Shown here one piece after another: positions 16,202 through 23,879 of a DNA stretch of 54,512 nt. Origin of the DNA: a virus. The notes under the pieces were generated by a model. That model ran no database searches. It was not told the DNA's origin and saw only the letters and a list, made by a program, of their open reading frames with translations. The translations under genes and the position numbers were made by a program. The stretch covers positions 1-54,512 of the IMG/VR virus record IMGVR_UViG_3300007363_000026; one strand, written 5' to 3'. How positions within the stretch are numbered: position 1 is the stretch's first letter; the number at the start of each line of letters is the position of its first letter.

Positions 16202-17757
16202 GGAGACGCGCCGTTCTTGAGTTTCTGCAATTCATCGTACAAAGCGCGCTCTTCTAGTGTTAGTTTACGGGAACCGCGGACGCGACCATGCCCTTTGTTC
16301 CAGTAAAGGACGCCGTTTTTGTCGGGAGTGATCTTGTCTAGGAGGCTTGGAGATGCAGCAGCAGGGTTCGGTGGATTGGCAGGCGCTGCGGGCGCTGGCG
16401 CAGGATTTGCCGGAGGCGCCGGAGGATTTTGAGCGGCTGTCGGAGGCGCAGCAGTGGGCGTGGGCGCGGGCTCACCTTTCCCCACAAGTCTTCGCAGCAG
16501 TTGAGATAGCATACCAGGCTGAGCTTCGGGCGGCATCGGCTGAGCAGAGAATGCGCCAGGATGCGCATTCTTTAGGTCGACCCCAGCGTCGAGAGCCTTT
16601 TTGTAGTTCGTCGCTAGTTCTTCGGCCTTCGCGTATGGGTTTGGCTCTGCAATCGCTTTTCCCAAATCTTTATCGGCGGGTCGTGGGAGCTTAGACCCAA
16701 GGCCGTAAGCCGTGAGCGCGGTCGCCAATGCGCTGCCGCCTTCAACGCCAAGCCGCATCGGGTCGTGAATGAGTGCGTTGGCGTCCTTGAATGCCTTGCT
16801 CTCTGGATCTTTGTGCAGATCGTTCAGCAGTTCATAACCGCGCATTTCGACAGGTAGGCCAGCGCTGAACACCTTGCCGATCTGCGTTCCCACGCCTGGA
16901 TTTTGGCTGTTCTGAACAGCCTTCTGCGCCAGCGCCATCATGGCCGGATCACCAGCCCTCTGCGCAGCCATGTATCTGTCAATGGCATGCTGGGCGATAT
17001 TGTTACTGCGCTTGGTCAGAAGTCCCGAAATGGTCGTTCCTGCGGCAAATGCTGCGGGCATGGCCATGTCTTGGTAATCACCCCACAGACGTTCCCGCGT
17101 CGGCATTCCAGCCCGCTCTTTAGCCAGCGCCGCCTTGCCTTCGGCTGAGCTTTCCCATTCCTTGCGGAGCCTCGCCTTCTCGCGATCACCATCGCGGCGC
17201 TGCTCGTCCCTGATCATGCCACGAAGGTCGGCAAGCTGCGCGTCAATCGTGTCTATGTCTTTCTGAAAAGCCTTAGACTTTGGTCCCTCTCCCGCCGTCG
17301 CTCCTTTCTTCCCGTTGAGTTGCGCATCTAACCCGGCCTGCGCTTTGGATCGTGCATCTAGCAGCATTTTCTGCTGCTCAATCAGCCGATCCAGCGGCTT
17401 GAGTTCCTGCGAGTTGGTATCCGACGCCCCAGCCATGGATAGGCCCAGACCGCCCAAAAGAGCGGCGCCCAGAGGCGAATTGGCTGCGGACTTAGCTAGG
17501 TCGCCTCCGTAGCGAAGGCCGCTGGTGATGGCTCCAGCAGGCCCTGCCGTCATGCCGGCCGTGGCGCCCAGACCTTCAATGGCTGCAGGGATGTTGACGG
17601 GATACGGCTGAACGTCCCGATACCACTTGGGCATGTTGTCTGGTTCGTTCGGTCCCGGCATAGGACGCTCGCCCGGACCACGCCAAGGAGCCTTGGGTGG
17701 CCCACCTTCGAGCGCCATGCGCTTGAGAATATCCGCCGTGGTCAGTTCGTCAGCCAT
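16198..17757 (-). CDS. large probable virion protein (519 aa) with coiled coil and Pro/Ala linker
   Basis: It has a Gly/Ala-rich hydrophobic stretch (about 55-115), a charged coiled coil (about 125-215, RLIEQQKMLLDARSKAQ), a helical middle and a long Pro/Ala linker (about 430-475). A basic C-terminal domain follows (GRVRGSRKLTLEERALYDELQKL). The architecture resembles ejection or head-internal proteins. No named family was recognised. It lies between the adaptor gene and the DUF5856-like gene. Confidence 0.55.
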   Translation of the reverse strand: MADELTTADILKRMALEGGPPKAPWRGPGERPMPGPNEPDNMPKWYRDVQPYPVNIPAAIEGLGATAGMTAGPAGAITSGLRYGGDLAKSAANSPLGAALLGGLGLSMAGASDTNSQELKPLDRLIEQQKMLLDARSKAQAGLDAQLNGKKGATAGEGPKSKAFQKDIDTIDAQLADLRGMIRDEQRRDGDREKARLRKEWESSAEGKAALAKERAGMPTRERLWGDYQDMAMPAAFAAGTTISGLLTKRSNNIAQHAIDRYMAAQRAGDPAMMALAQKAVQNSQNPGVGTQIGKVFSAGLPVEMRGYELLNDLHKDPESKAFKDANALIHDPMRLGVEGGSALATALTAYGLGSKLPRPADKDLGKAIAEPNPYAKAEELATNYKKALDAGVDLKNAHPGAFSAQPMPPEAQPGMLSQLLRRLVGKGEPAPTPTAAPPTAAQNPPAPPANPAPAPAAPANPPNPAAASPSLLDKITPDKNGVLYWNKGHGRVRGSRKLTLEERALYDELQKLKNGASP

Positions 17758-17766
17758 TGAAGCCGC

Positions 17767-18171
17767 CTATTTCAAGTTCTTCAGCTTGTAGAGGGTGGAG
17801 TCGATAAGCTGCGCGATTTCGTCGATGATGTTCTGAAGCTGGCTTTCCGTGACCAGCCCCTTGCGCATGGACTTGACGGTATCGCTGAGAGACTGAAGCT
17901 CCGTCACCGGCTCTTTGCTTGGGACCGTGTAGCCAGACGGGTAACTGTCGATGACGCCGTGGATGCCCTGATAGGCTTCCACGAAGCTGTCAACGAGATC
18001 CCCGATCCCATCATAGAACGAGCCAAGCGCCATGTGCTGGGCGTAGCTCTTGGTCTGGAGGTGCATCAGATGCGCGCTTGTGCGCGAGTGCATCAGCACC
18101 ATGACAAACTTTGCCACGTCGGAACTTTCCGACCCGCGCGTCTGCGTTAGCATCAATGCAAGATTTGACAT
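17767..18171 (-). CDS. DUF5856-like phage protein (134 aa)
   Basis: An all-helical protein with the pattern LMHSRTSAHLMHLQTKSYAQH ... LGSFYDGIGDLVDSFVEAYQG, which I associate with the phage family DUF5856 (ferritin-like four-helix appearance). The role is unknown. It commonly accompanies structural genes. The match is by memory of the motif, so the family name is tentative. Confidence 0.5.
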   Translation of the reverse strand: MSNLALMLTQTRGSESSDVAKFVMVLMHSRTSAHLMHLQTKSYAQHMALGSFYDGIGDLVDSFVEAYQGIHGVIDSYPSGYTVPSKEPVTELQSLSDTVKSMRKGLVTESQLQNIIDEIAQLIDSTLYKLKNLK

Positions 18172-18648
18172 TTAGTGCGCCTTCTTTGCGCCGGTTGCCA
18201 GGAATTCCTTGGCTTTCTTGCGCCAAAGCTTTGAACCCGTACCAAGCTGCTGCGTCTGAGCGTCCGTCATCTCGGCAAGCTGCTCGACAGACGAGAAGCC
18301 GATTGTCTTGAGCCATGTGATCTTGGCTCGAGGAATAAAGTCGATCTCGTCAATGGAGGTGCCAACCTGACGAACCGGCTCGACGTGCAGGGCCTCGCCC
18401 TTCGACTTCATGTAGTATTCCCAGGCACCGGGGAAACGCCTGCAGATTTCCTCGCGGTTGAATTCCTTGAGCTGCTGATGGGAAACGTCCTGCGATCCTG
18501 CCACGCGCGCTTCCATTACCGGCACAAGGAAGGTCACTTCCCGTCCCTCTTCCTTGCTCATCTTGGGGTGCACCTTGGGCACCTCGATAACGCGACCAAC
18601 AACCTGCTGGCTGTCAGTTGCGGGGAACCACTTGTCGTGCATCATCAT
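18172..18648 (-). CDS. conserved phage protein with helix-hairpin-helix-like C-terminus (158 aa)
   Basis: A beta-rich N-terminal half (VGRVIEVPKVHPKMSKEEGREVTFLVPV) precedes a C-terminal segment (WLKTIGFSSVEQLAEMTDAQTQQLG followed by a basic helix) that resembles a helix-hairpin-helix motif of DNA-binding or recombination proteins. It is located in the structural operon beside the DUF5856-like gene. The function is unknown. Confidence 0.5.
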   Translation of the reverse strand: MMMHDKWFPATDSQQVVGRVIEVPKVHPKMSKEEGREVTFLVPVMEARVAGSQDVSHQQLKEFNREEICRRFPGAWEYYMKSKGEALHVEPVRQVGTSIDEIDFIPRAKITWLKTIGFSSVEQLAEMTDAQTQQLGTGSKLWRKKAKEFLATGAKKAH

Positions 18649-18670
18649 GCTTTACCTCGTTTGGTTGTTG

Positions 18671-19243
18671 TCACTTCCAGAGGTCCGGCACCCAGCCGGA
18701 CGTGATTTGGTGCATCTTTGGGATACCGTGGAAGTTGAGCGCCATCGCACCTTCAGGCGGCCCATTTACGCAGTTGTCCAGCTTGAACGAAGGGAACCAG
18801 CCTTTTGGAAACGTCGGAGCGTCCGGCATGCATTCGGTGATCCAATCCTGATCACCACGAAGCCGCGTCATGACGTTCGGCGTAAAACTTTCCCAGACGT
18901 GACACTCATTGCCGATCAGTTTCATGATGCCGGAGCCAAGGCACCCAGAAGGATCACGCAGGATGCCGAAACCTTCCCAGTCTGCCAGCCTCTGCAAGTC
19001 GCCCACGATGAGCGTATCGAGGTCGAAGTAGGTCAGAGGAATACCAAGTTGAAACAGCCAAAGCTTTGACCACCAGCCCGGAAGAGGAACGCCAATCGGT
19101 TCACACGCAACACCGTCAACCCGCGCATCAGTAAAGCAGACAAAGTCGTGAGGGACGTGAAGGTGTCTGGCAACGCCGTTCTTGAGCCGCTGCACATATC
19201 TGTCGTCGTACTTCTTCCCGACCTTGACGCAGGCGACTAGCAC
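18671..19243 (-). CDS. glycosyltransferase-like protein (190 aa)
   Basis: It has a GT-A type pattern: an N-terminal strand (MLVACVKVGKKYDDRYV) and a YFDLDTLIVGDL segment at about 72-83, with the DxD-type metal/nucleotide-sugar motif as in family 8-like enzymes. A downstream LNFHGIPKMHQ-type segment carries a His expected in GT8 folds. It would transfer a sugar from a nucleotide-sugar, acceptor unknown. It groups with a methyltransferase and an MptE-like protein. Confidence 0.6.
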   Translation of the reverse strand: MLVACVKVGKKYDDRYVQRLKNGVARHLHVPHDFVCFTDARVDGVACEPIGVPLPGWWSKLWLFQLGIPLTYFDLDTLIVGDLQRLADWEGFGILRDPSGCLGSGIMKLIGNECHVWESFTPNVMTRLRGDQDWITECMPDAPTFPKGWFPSFKLDNCVNGPPEGAMALNFHGIPKMHQITSGWVPDLWK

Positions 19244-19470
19244 GAAGGCTCGACGTAACAGCTATTGAGAAGCGCAACCCACTTCGGAAGCTGATAATAG
19301 GCACTGATGTCTGCCGGATGCGTCGGTGGATTAGGAATGTGAGAGAGCGCCTGCTTGATCAACGCAGCGAGAGACATTGCCTCGTCCCCGCGAATGAAAA
19401 TCCCTGGCCAATCACCTTCGTGTTGAAGAATGCCGGTGTCTATTCTGCCCTTCAGCAACGGACACCCCAC
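19237..19470 (-). CDS. hypothetical protein (77 aa)
   Basis: A small protein between the glycosyltransferase and methyltransferase genes, overlapping both by a few nucleotides. It contains ISAYYQLPKWVALLNSCYVEPSC at its end. No family was recognised. The overlaps on both sides suggest it is translated with its neighbours. Confidence 0.45.
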   Translation of the reverse strand: MGCPLLKGRIDTGILQHEGDWPGIFIRGDEAMSLAALIKQALSHIPNPPTHPADISAYYQLPKWVALLNSCYVEPSC

Positions 19471-20030
19471 ATCATCAAAGCCGGATCGCTTTCAACTGTT
19501 CCAAAGACGCGATCGACCACCTTGCGCACACCGGGAAACTTCGGGTTGTCGTAGTCATGGCCGCAGATCAGACCGCCAGCCTTTACCTTTGGAAGCCAAG
19601 CGTCCAAGTCTGCCGTCAAACCCGCCTCTGAGTGATCTGCGTCGAGGAAAACGAAGTCCAGTGATCTGTCAGCGATGTCCTTGGCCGCATCAACAGAGCG
19701 CTTTCTGATGATCGTGCGCCGTTCATTAGCGAAAGCCGTGCTGATCTCAGCAACATGCGCGAACTTATCTTGCGTCTCTTGCAGCAACTGCGCGTGCCAG
19801 TCGTCTTTACCTTGGTAGGCAACCCCGTCGCCTTCCCAGCTATCGACCATGAATAGCGTCAGCTTTGGATGCCCCAGAAGCGCCTTCGATACGCGTCCGG
19901 TAAACACCCCAACCTCTGCCCCGACAATCGGCCCATATGGCATGCGCTCGAGAATGAACGCCGCTCTGAGCAATGCATCAGCATGGCCACGCATCGCTCC
20001 GGCCGTAACCTGCATGCTCACGTTCAGCAA
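19452..20030 (-). CDS. class I SAM-dependent methyltransferase (Methyltransf_24-like, 192 aa)
   Basis: A Rossmann-type methyltransferase: the SAM-binding motif GAEVGVFTGRVSKALL, followed by the strand LFMVDSWEG, then LDFVFLDADHSEAGLTADLDAW and a GGLICGHDYDN loop, as in the sugar- or peptide-modifying Methyltransf_24 group. The first codon at 20030 is TTG. An ATG at 20015 or 19994 is a possible alternative start. It probably modifies a glycan with its neighbours. Confidence 0.7.
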   Translation of the reverse strand: MLNVSMQVTAGAMRGHADALLRAAFILERMPYGPIVGAEVGVFTGRVSKALLGHPKLTLFMVDSWEGDGVAYQGKDDWHAQLLQETQDKFAHVAEISTAFANERRTIIRKRSVDAAKDIADRSLDFVFLDADHSEAGLTADLDAWLPKVKAGGLICGHDYDNPKFPGVRKVVDRVFGTVESDPALMMWGVRC

Positions 20031-20034
20031 AGGA

Positions 20035-20907
20035 TCACCAGCATTGGAAAGCCTCTGCAGGCGACATCGTGTCCTTGTGTTCCTGCCAATGTCGATAACA
20101 GGCTTGCATCAGCCCATCACCGTGCATCTCGATCTCTATGGGATCGTACTTCCCGCTTTGGAAGTCCGTCAGCACGTTGGCAAAGCTCGTCACATGCTGC
20201 AGGAAGTTCAAGCTGGTGCGATAGCCGTTGACCTCGATCGAACTGCCGTCCGCCCACTGTCCCCAGCGCCGATCCCAATAGGCATGTGTCTCGGTGCCTT
20301 TGAAGGACGCATCCGACCCGAACAGATGAAACTTTCTGAACCCCAGCACGTATCCGATATGCAGCAAGCGCAGCGCGATTGACGTGCCGCCGCCGATCAT
20401 CATCTTGCCGGGGAAGTGCTCGCCCAGGATGTTGAACCCCGTTGCGTCGAAGGTAATTTCGCCATTCTTTGCGCCGATGTTGTCCGGTGTTGGGTGGAAC
20501 AGGCGCACATCGCAGCCCTCACCCAAAAGCTTGTCGAACAAGGACGGGTGGCAGTTCGAGGCCACGATATAGATGACGCGCTTGTCAGCAACCACAATAT
20601 CCGTCATGTGCGCATTAGCATCCATGACGCCGCACCAATGCGGAACGATGTCTCGGTCAAGCAGCCACTTCAGGCTTCCGTTCGCAGCGGCCACATAGCC
20701 AACCAGATCTGGATAGGTCTCAGAAAGCGAAGGCCCACCGGCCGCGATGGACAGCGGATGCTCATGAACCTTGCAGAACCCAATTTCCCGCAGTCCTCGC
20801 TTCAATGCGGACTGCATGTTTGACAGCATTTCTTCCGTCGAGATCGGTGGACGAAGTTCCACCTTCAGCGACTGGCCGTTGAAATGAACTGTGTCAGTCT
20901 GGATCAT
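20035..20907 (-). CDS. MptE-like / DUF115 protein (290 aa)
   Basis: It contains the signature SIAAGGPSLSE near residue 55, a central LLHIGYVLGFRKFHLFGSDASF and conserved Trp/His residues. These fit the 6-hydroxymethylpterin diphosphokinase MptE-like (DUF115) family, whose bacterial members sit in flagellin/surface-glycan modification loci. ATG 20907 was chosen because it overlaps the upstream stop (ATGA). Here it probably belongs to a sugar-transfer module rather than pterin synthesis. Confidence 0.6.
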   Translation of the reverse strand: MIQTDTVHFNGQSLKVELRPPISTEEMLSNMQSALKRGLREIGFCKVHEHPLSIAAGGPSLSETYPDLVGYVAAANGSLKWLLDRDIVPHWCGVMDANAHMTDIVVADKRVIYIVASNCHPSLFDKLLGEGCDVRLFHPTPDNIGAKNGEITFDATGFNILGEHFPGKMMIGGGTSIALRLLHIGYVLGFRKFHLFGSDASFKGTETHAYWDRRWGQWADGSSIEVNGYRTSLNFLQHVTSFANVLTDFQSGKYDPIEIEMHGDGLMQACYRHWQEHKDTMSPAEAFQCW

Positions 20908-21131
20908 TTCTCCCAAGAGAACCCTTCTTTCGGAGCTACGTCGCTGAGATCCACAAGCTTGCCGCATGAGCCGCAACGGATGTCGTCACCATCAATTGGC
21001 GTGGACCCATCTGGCATAACTACATTCTTGGCCAAGGCCGTCTCCCCGGTTTCAATCGGCCCGTTATACGTGAACGCCACGCCTTGACAGGGCTCGTCTC
21101 CGCGGGAATGAAAAAGCACGATCGTCTCCAT
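20904..21131 (-). CDS. small zinc-ribbon-like protein (75 aa)
   Basis: One CxxC knuckle (IRCGSCGKLVDLSD) lies near the C-terminus, after a beta-rich N-terminal half (VAFTYNGPIETGETALAKN). It is positioned between the capsid decoration gene and the sugar-modification cluster. Metal binding would need a second pair of ligands that is not obvious. The function is unknown. Confidence 0.5.
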   Translation of the reverse strand: METIVLFHSRGDEPCQGVAFTYNGPIETGETALAKNVVMPDGSTPIDGDDIRCGSCGKLVDLSDVAPKEGFSWEK

Positions 21132-21170
21132 GAGAACCTCCTAAAGCGGTTCCACATACTAGCACACAGA

Positions 21171-21194
21171 GGCGAGGCGCTTCGGCGCCTCGCC
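21171..21194 (-). terminator. strong GC hairpin after the capsid genes
   Basis: A perfect 10-bp inverted repeat GGCGAGGCGC / GCGCCTCGCC with a 4-nt loop (CGAA on the leftward strand) lies just after the decoration-protein stop. No run of T follows on either strand, so it is more likely an mRNA 3'-end stabiliser, processing site or partial attenuator that keeps capsid mRNA abundant than a full intrinsic terminator. Confidence 0.5.
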
Positions 21195-21202
21195 AATGAG
21201 CG

Positions 21203-21721
21203 TTAGCCAGCGATCGACACGCGCTGTCCCGCGAACGGACGGGAAAGCTCGAACTCAGCGTGCAGATCGCCAACCACGGCGCTCGAGGCGCCAACAGCAC
21301 CGGAAATCCAGTCACCAGCCACGGAAGCGTCGTCGACACTGCCAGCAGTGTTCGTCAGATAGACGTATCCATTGTCGGCGAACGACGTGAGGCAGTTGCC
21401 GATAGCCTTGCCATTGATCTGGACCCATCCGTAGTAGCTCGCTGTGAGTGCCGCCATTGCTACGCCGACAGGGTAGTTTCCGTTTTGAACCGCACGAACA
21501 AGCGTGAAGTTGTCGGCGGGAATGCCAACCCAATCCTTGGCTGCGCAAGAGGCGACGCCCTTGACGTACTGGAACTCACCAACGCCGTAAGCGGTGGTGC
21601 CGATGTCCTTTGCCTGGACGATAACGCCAAGCGTATGCAGTGCGGTCGTCGACCGATCCGTGATGGGCTGAGCCCCAAGACGCGGATCAATGTGACGCCA
21701 GGTGCCGACAGTAAGTGCCAT
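21203..21721 (-). CDS. capsid decoration-type protein (172 aa)
   Basis: A beta-rich, low-charge protein just downstream of the major capsid gene (YGVGEFQYVKGVASCAAKDWVG, YPVGVAMAALTASYYGWVQINGKA). The pattern of small hydrophobic strands and the position fit head decoration proteins that coat mature capsids. The strong hairpin follows it. Confidence 0.55.
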   Translation of the reverse strand: MALTVGTWRHIDPRLGAQPITDRSTTALHTLGVIVQAKDIGTTAYGVGEFQYVKGVASCAAKDWVGIPADNFTLVRAVQNGNYPVGVAMAALTASYYGWVQINGKAIGNCLTSFADNGYVYLTNTAGSVDDASVAGDWISGAVGASSAVVGDLHAEFELSRPFAGQRVSIAG

Positions 21722-21748
21722 GATAGTTGTCTCCTTTCTCTCGGCTGA

Positions 21749-22503
21749 TTACGCGACGATGACGCCGTGACGAGCCGCATTGCTGATGGTCAGGTTGCCC
21801 ATCCAATACAGCGGCGTAACAGTCGCATCCTGGTTGACGGCGACCTTGTCTTTCAACACCACGAAGTTCCGCGATTTCGCTGGACGGAAATGCAGATACT
21901 TCGAATTAATCATATACATACGATTGGTGTTGCAGTTCGGGTCATAGAAGACCGTCGCGCCCTTGTACTTGTAGCCACGGAAACCACCGACTGCCTTTTC
22001 GTTGGCATCCATGAAGCGCTGCTGGGCTTGCAGGCTTTCCTCGAAGTAGGTGAAATAGTTTTCACCGGCTACCACGAGGTCAACGTGTTCCGTTCCGCGT
22101 TCTGCACGGAGATAGATCACGTTCATTGCATGCTGGATCGTCGTCGACGATGCCGTCACGCTGTTGTCGCTGAAGTCGTAATACTGGTTGCGCCACCAAG
22201 TATTGCTGCTGCGATCGATGCCGCCAACCGTGCCAGAGGTCGGAAGATCGGCAAGAAGGTGCTGCAGACCACCGATCGCCTTACCGCCCTGCTCCGTGTT
22301 GGAGTAGAACAGAGAAGCCGAAATGTTGTTCTGCAGAGTGGCCTCTGCGACCTCGATGCGGGCTTTGATGAGGTTGTGCATGGCCTCCGCACCGGAGTTC
22401 TGCACTTCCTCAAGGCCACTCATCGTGACGTTGCAGTTGGCCTGCTTCCAATCGAAGTTTGCCGTCGTCAGAACGTCGGAAGCTTCGACACTGAGGTATT
22501 CAT
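21749..22503 (-). CDS. major capsid protein, exon 2
   Basis: This encodes the large C-terminal part of the capsid protein. In-frame coding runs upstream of the first ATG (22423) to about 22503 (EYLSVEASDVLTTANFDWKQ), which is typical of this HK97-like capsid family, and continues through MSGLEEVQNSGAEAMHNL, TVGGIDRSSNTWWRNQYYDF and the C-terminal LYWMGNLTISN. Joined to exon 1 the protein has about 314-317 residues. The exon starts directly after the last G of the group I intron (22504), giving a TAT codon if exon 1 ends with T at codon position 1. Confidence 0.8.
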
Positions 22504-22709
22504 CGATGTGTTATCGCTAGCCTGTTTATGACTAGCTTCTGCATGTCGCCATGCAGTCCAGACTATATCATCGCTTTCGCGTCGGGCATTCGTGGGCGGG
22601 TTATTCTTTCGTCACCGCCTAGTCGTTACACCTTCCACAACCCTGAAAATCCAGAGGATTTCTACGTTTGTGGCTTGGCTCGGTATTGGCTCAGAAACCC
22701 CTCATTTGG

Positions 22710-22715
22710 TATAGT
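22710..22715 (+). promoter_or_regulatory. possible promoter for the antisense HNH gene inside the intron core
   Basis: TATAGT at 22710-22715 with TTGGCT 18 bp upstream (22686-22691) forms a reasonable sigma70-type pair about 50 nt before the ATG at 22765. It overlaps the DNA encoding P3-P5 of the ribozyme, so antisense transcription from here would be complementary to the intron RNA. Confidence 0.35.
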
Positions 22716-22764
22716 GAGCGTTCCACCGAATTAACCCGATTTGCTGTTGTTACTCAGGATCGCC

Positions 22765-23520
22765 ATGGCCAAGAGAAAGCTCAAAGGTCAGTACTTCGTA
22801 TGTCAGTACTGCTCTGAAACCTTCTATCGAAGACCATCCCATGTGCGCCGCGGGATCACGAAGACCTGCGGCAAGCGCCAATGCATTAGCGCATCGGCCA
22901 TGGGGGAGAAGAACCCGTTTTGGGGAAAGAACCATTCATCCGAAGTCAAGGAGCACATCAAGAAGATGCGTCGTTCTCGTCCGCCTCGCCCGCCTGGAGC
23001 CGCCAAGTATGGCCCGCTCAAGGGCACTTACGTTGCCAGCAAGGAAGCCAGAGAAAAGATCTCAGCGGCTGTCAAAGCTGACTGGGCAAACAACAGAGAC
23101 AAGAGACTTGCGGCTGTCGCCAAGGGCACGGAAGTTAAGCTCTCAAAGTTCTTCAACAAAGAGCCGCGCCATCGTGTCCGCTTCACTCCAATGCAACATA
23201 AGGAGTGGGGCGAAAAATCTTGCAAGTGGTGTGATGCCACCGAAGACTTGGTTCTTGACCACATCTTCCCGGTAATGGCTGGCGGCACGAACCGAAGGGC
23301 GAATGCCCAAACGCTGTGCCGCAAGTGTAACCTTTGGAAGATGCGCTTTATAGATCGTCCTCTCGTGTTAGCGATGCTGGATAACAAAGGGGCTGATCAC
23401 AACCCGGAGTACCAAGAGCAAGCTGTTACTTTCGCGGACTCCACCGCTACTGACCATCAACCGGATGGCGGGGAAACCTCTTCGGGTCTCCCTCTCTGGC
23501 TTCACAAGAAAGCGTCATAA
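22765..23520 (+). CDS. HNH homing endonuclease encoded antisense in the intron (251 aa)
   Basis: It starts with an N-terminal zinc-knuckle region (CQYC near residue 12 and CGKRQC near 37). NUMOD3-like repeats follow (GEKNPFWGKNHSSEVKEHI; ASKEAREKISAAVKADW), then a C-terminal HNH nuclease with CKWCDATEDLVLDHIFP, GGTNRRANAQTLC and CRKCNLWK. This is a typical intron-mobility endonuclease that cleaves intronless capsid genes. ATG 22765 follows CAGGA. Unusually, the gene runs opposite to the intron and the capsid gene. Confidence 0.9.
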   Translation: MAKRKLKGQYFVCQYCSETFYRRPSHVRRGITKTCGKRQCISASAMGEKNPFWGKNHSSEVKEHIKKMRRSRPPRPPGAAKYGPLKGTYVASKEAREKISAAVKADWANNRDKRLAAVAKGTEVKLSKFFNKEPRHRVRFTPMQHKEWGEKSCKWCDATEDLVLDHIFPVMAGGTNRRANAQTLCRKCNLWKMRFIDRPLVLAMLDNKGADHNPEYQEQAVTFADSTATDHQPDGGETSSGLPLWLHKKAS

Positions 23521-23650
23521 CCAGAGAGCAGACTGTCGCATCCCTTTCGGGTCACCTCGCTCAGTCGTTCACGGCGGGCTGGGTGGCCCTTCCGCCTTGT
23601 CACCCTCGCCAGGGCTTCCAAGTCAATCAGAGGTGATTTATCCACGTCCT

Positions 23651-23849
23651 AAAGATTTAACGTGCCATTTTCTGCGTACTTGAGGTTCTCCAACAGCTTC
23701 ACGCCACCCGTCGCCGGATCGGTGTTGCCGTTGTTCTTGAGGTAAAGCAGAAGAACGTTGTTCGTGAGAACGTTGTCCGCCAGCTTTGACCGGTAGTTGT
23801 CGATGGTCGTAGTCAGGATTTCGGAATAACTGGTGTTCGGCGCGGCCAT
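23651..23849 (-). CDS. major capsid protein, exon 1
   Basis: N-terminal 66 codons (MAAPNTSYSEILTTTIDNYR ... LADNVLTNNVLLLYLKNNG ... LLENLKYAENGT), matching the N-terminus of an HK97-like major capsid family. The frame hits TAG at 23651-23649 inside the intron. An exon end at T23651 or T23660 keeps the frame with exon 2 (..YEYLSV). The best P1 pairing instead suggests T23659, which would not keep the frame. Confidence 0.8.
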
Positions 23850-23879
23850 AGCCGTGTTGCCTTTCTCTTAAGGCCCGAA

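Larger units (their letters stand above)
22504..23650 (-). other. group I intron interrupting the major capsid gene
   Basis: Core elements appear in order on the leftward strand: P (AATTCGGTGGAACGC, 22732-22718), Q (AATACCGAGCCAAGCC, within 22688-22672), P6 (CCACAA/TTGTGG), R (GGAAGGTGTAACGACTA, 22636-22620), P8 (GGCGG/CCGCC), S (TGATATAGTCTGG, 22570-22558) and P9 (CTGCATG-GCGA-CATGCAG, 22556-22539). P7 pairs GACTA of R with TAGTC of S. A P1 candidate pairs exon CACGTT with GACGTG (23648-23643). The HNH gene occupies the P2/J2-3 region and runs antisense. The 5' boundary is uncertain within 23650-23660. Confidence 0.85.

Noticed and set aside
21767-22531. Open frame of 254 codons on the + strand over the capsid exon 2
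   Set aside because: Antisense to a clear capsid gene, with no start signal or domain; it runs into the intron by chance.
22424-23650. Interpretation of the capsid gene as simply broken by an inserted HNH gene
   Set aside because: Conserved group I core elements in order and a possible in-frame splice junction explain the break better than inactivation, although splicing is unproven.
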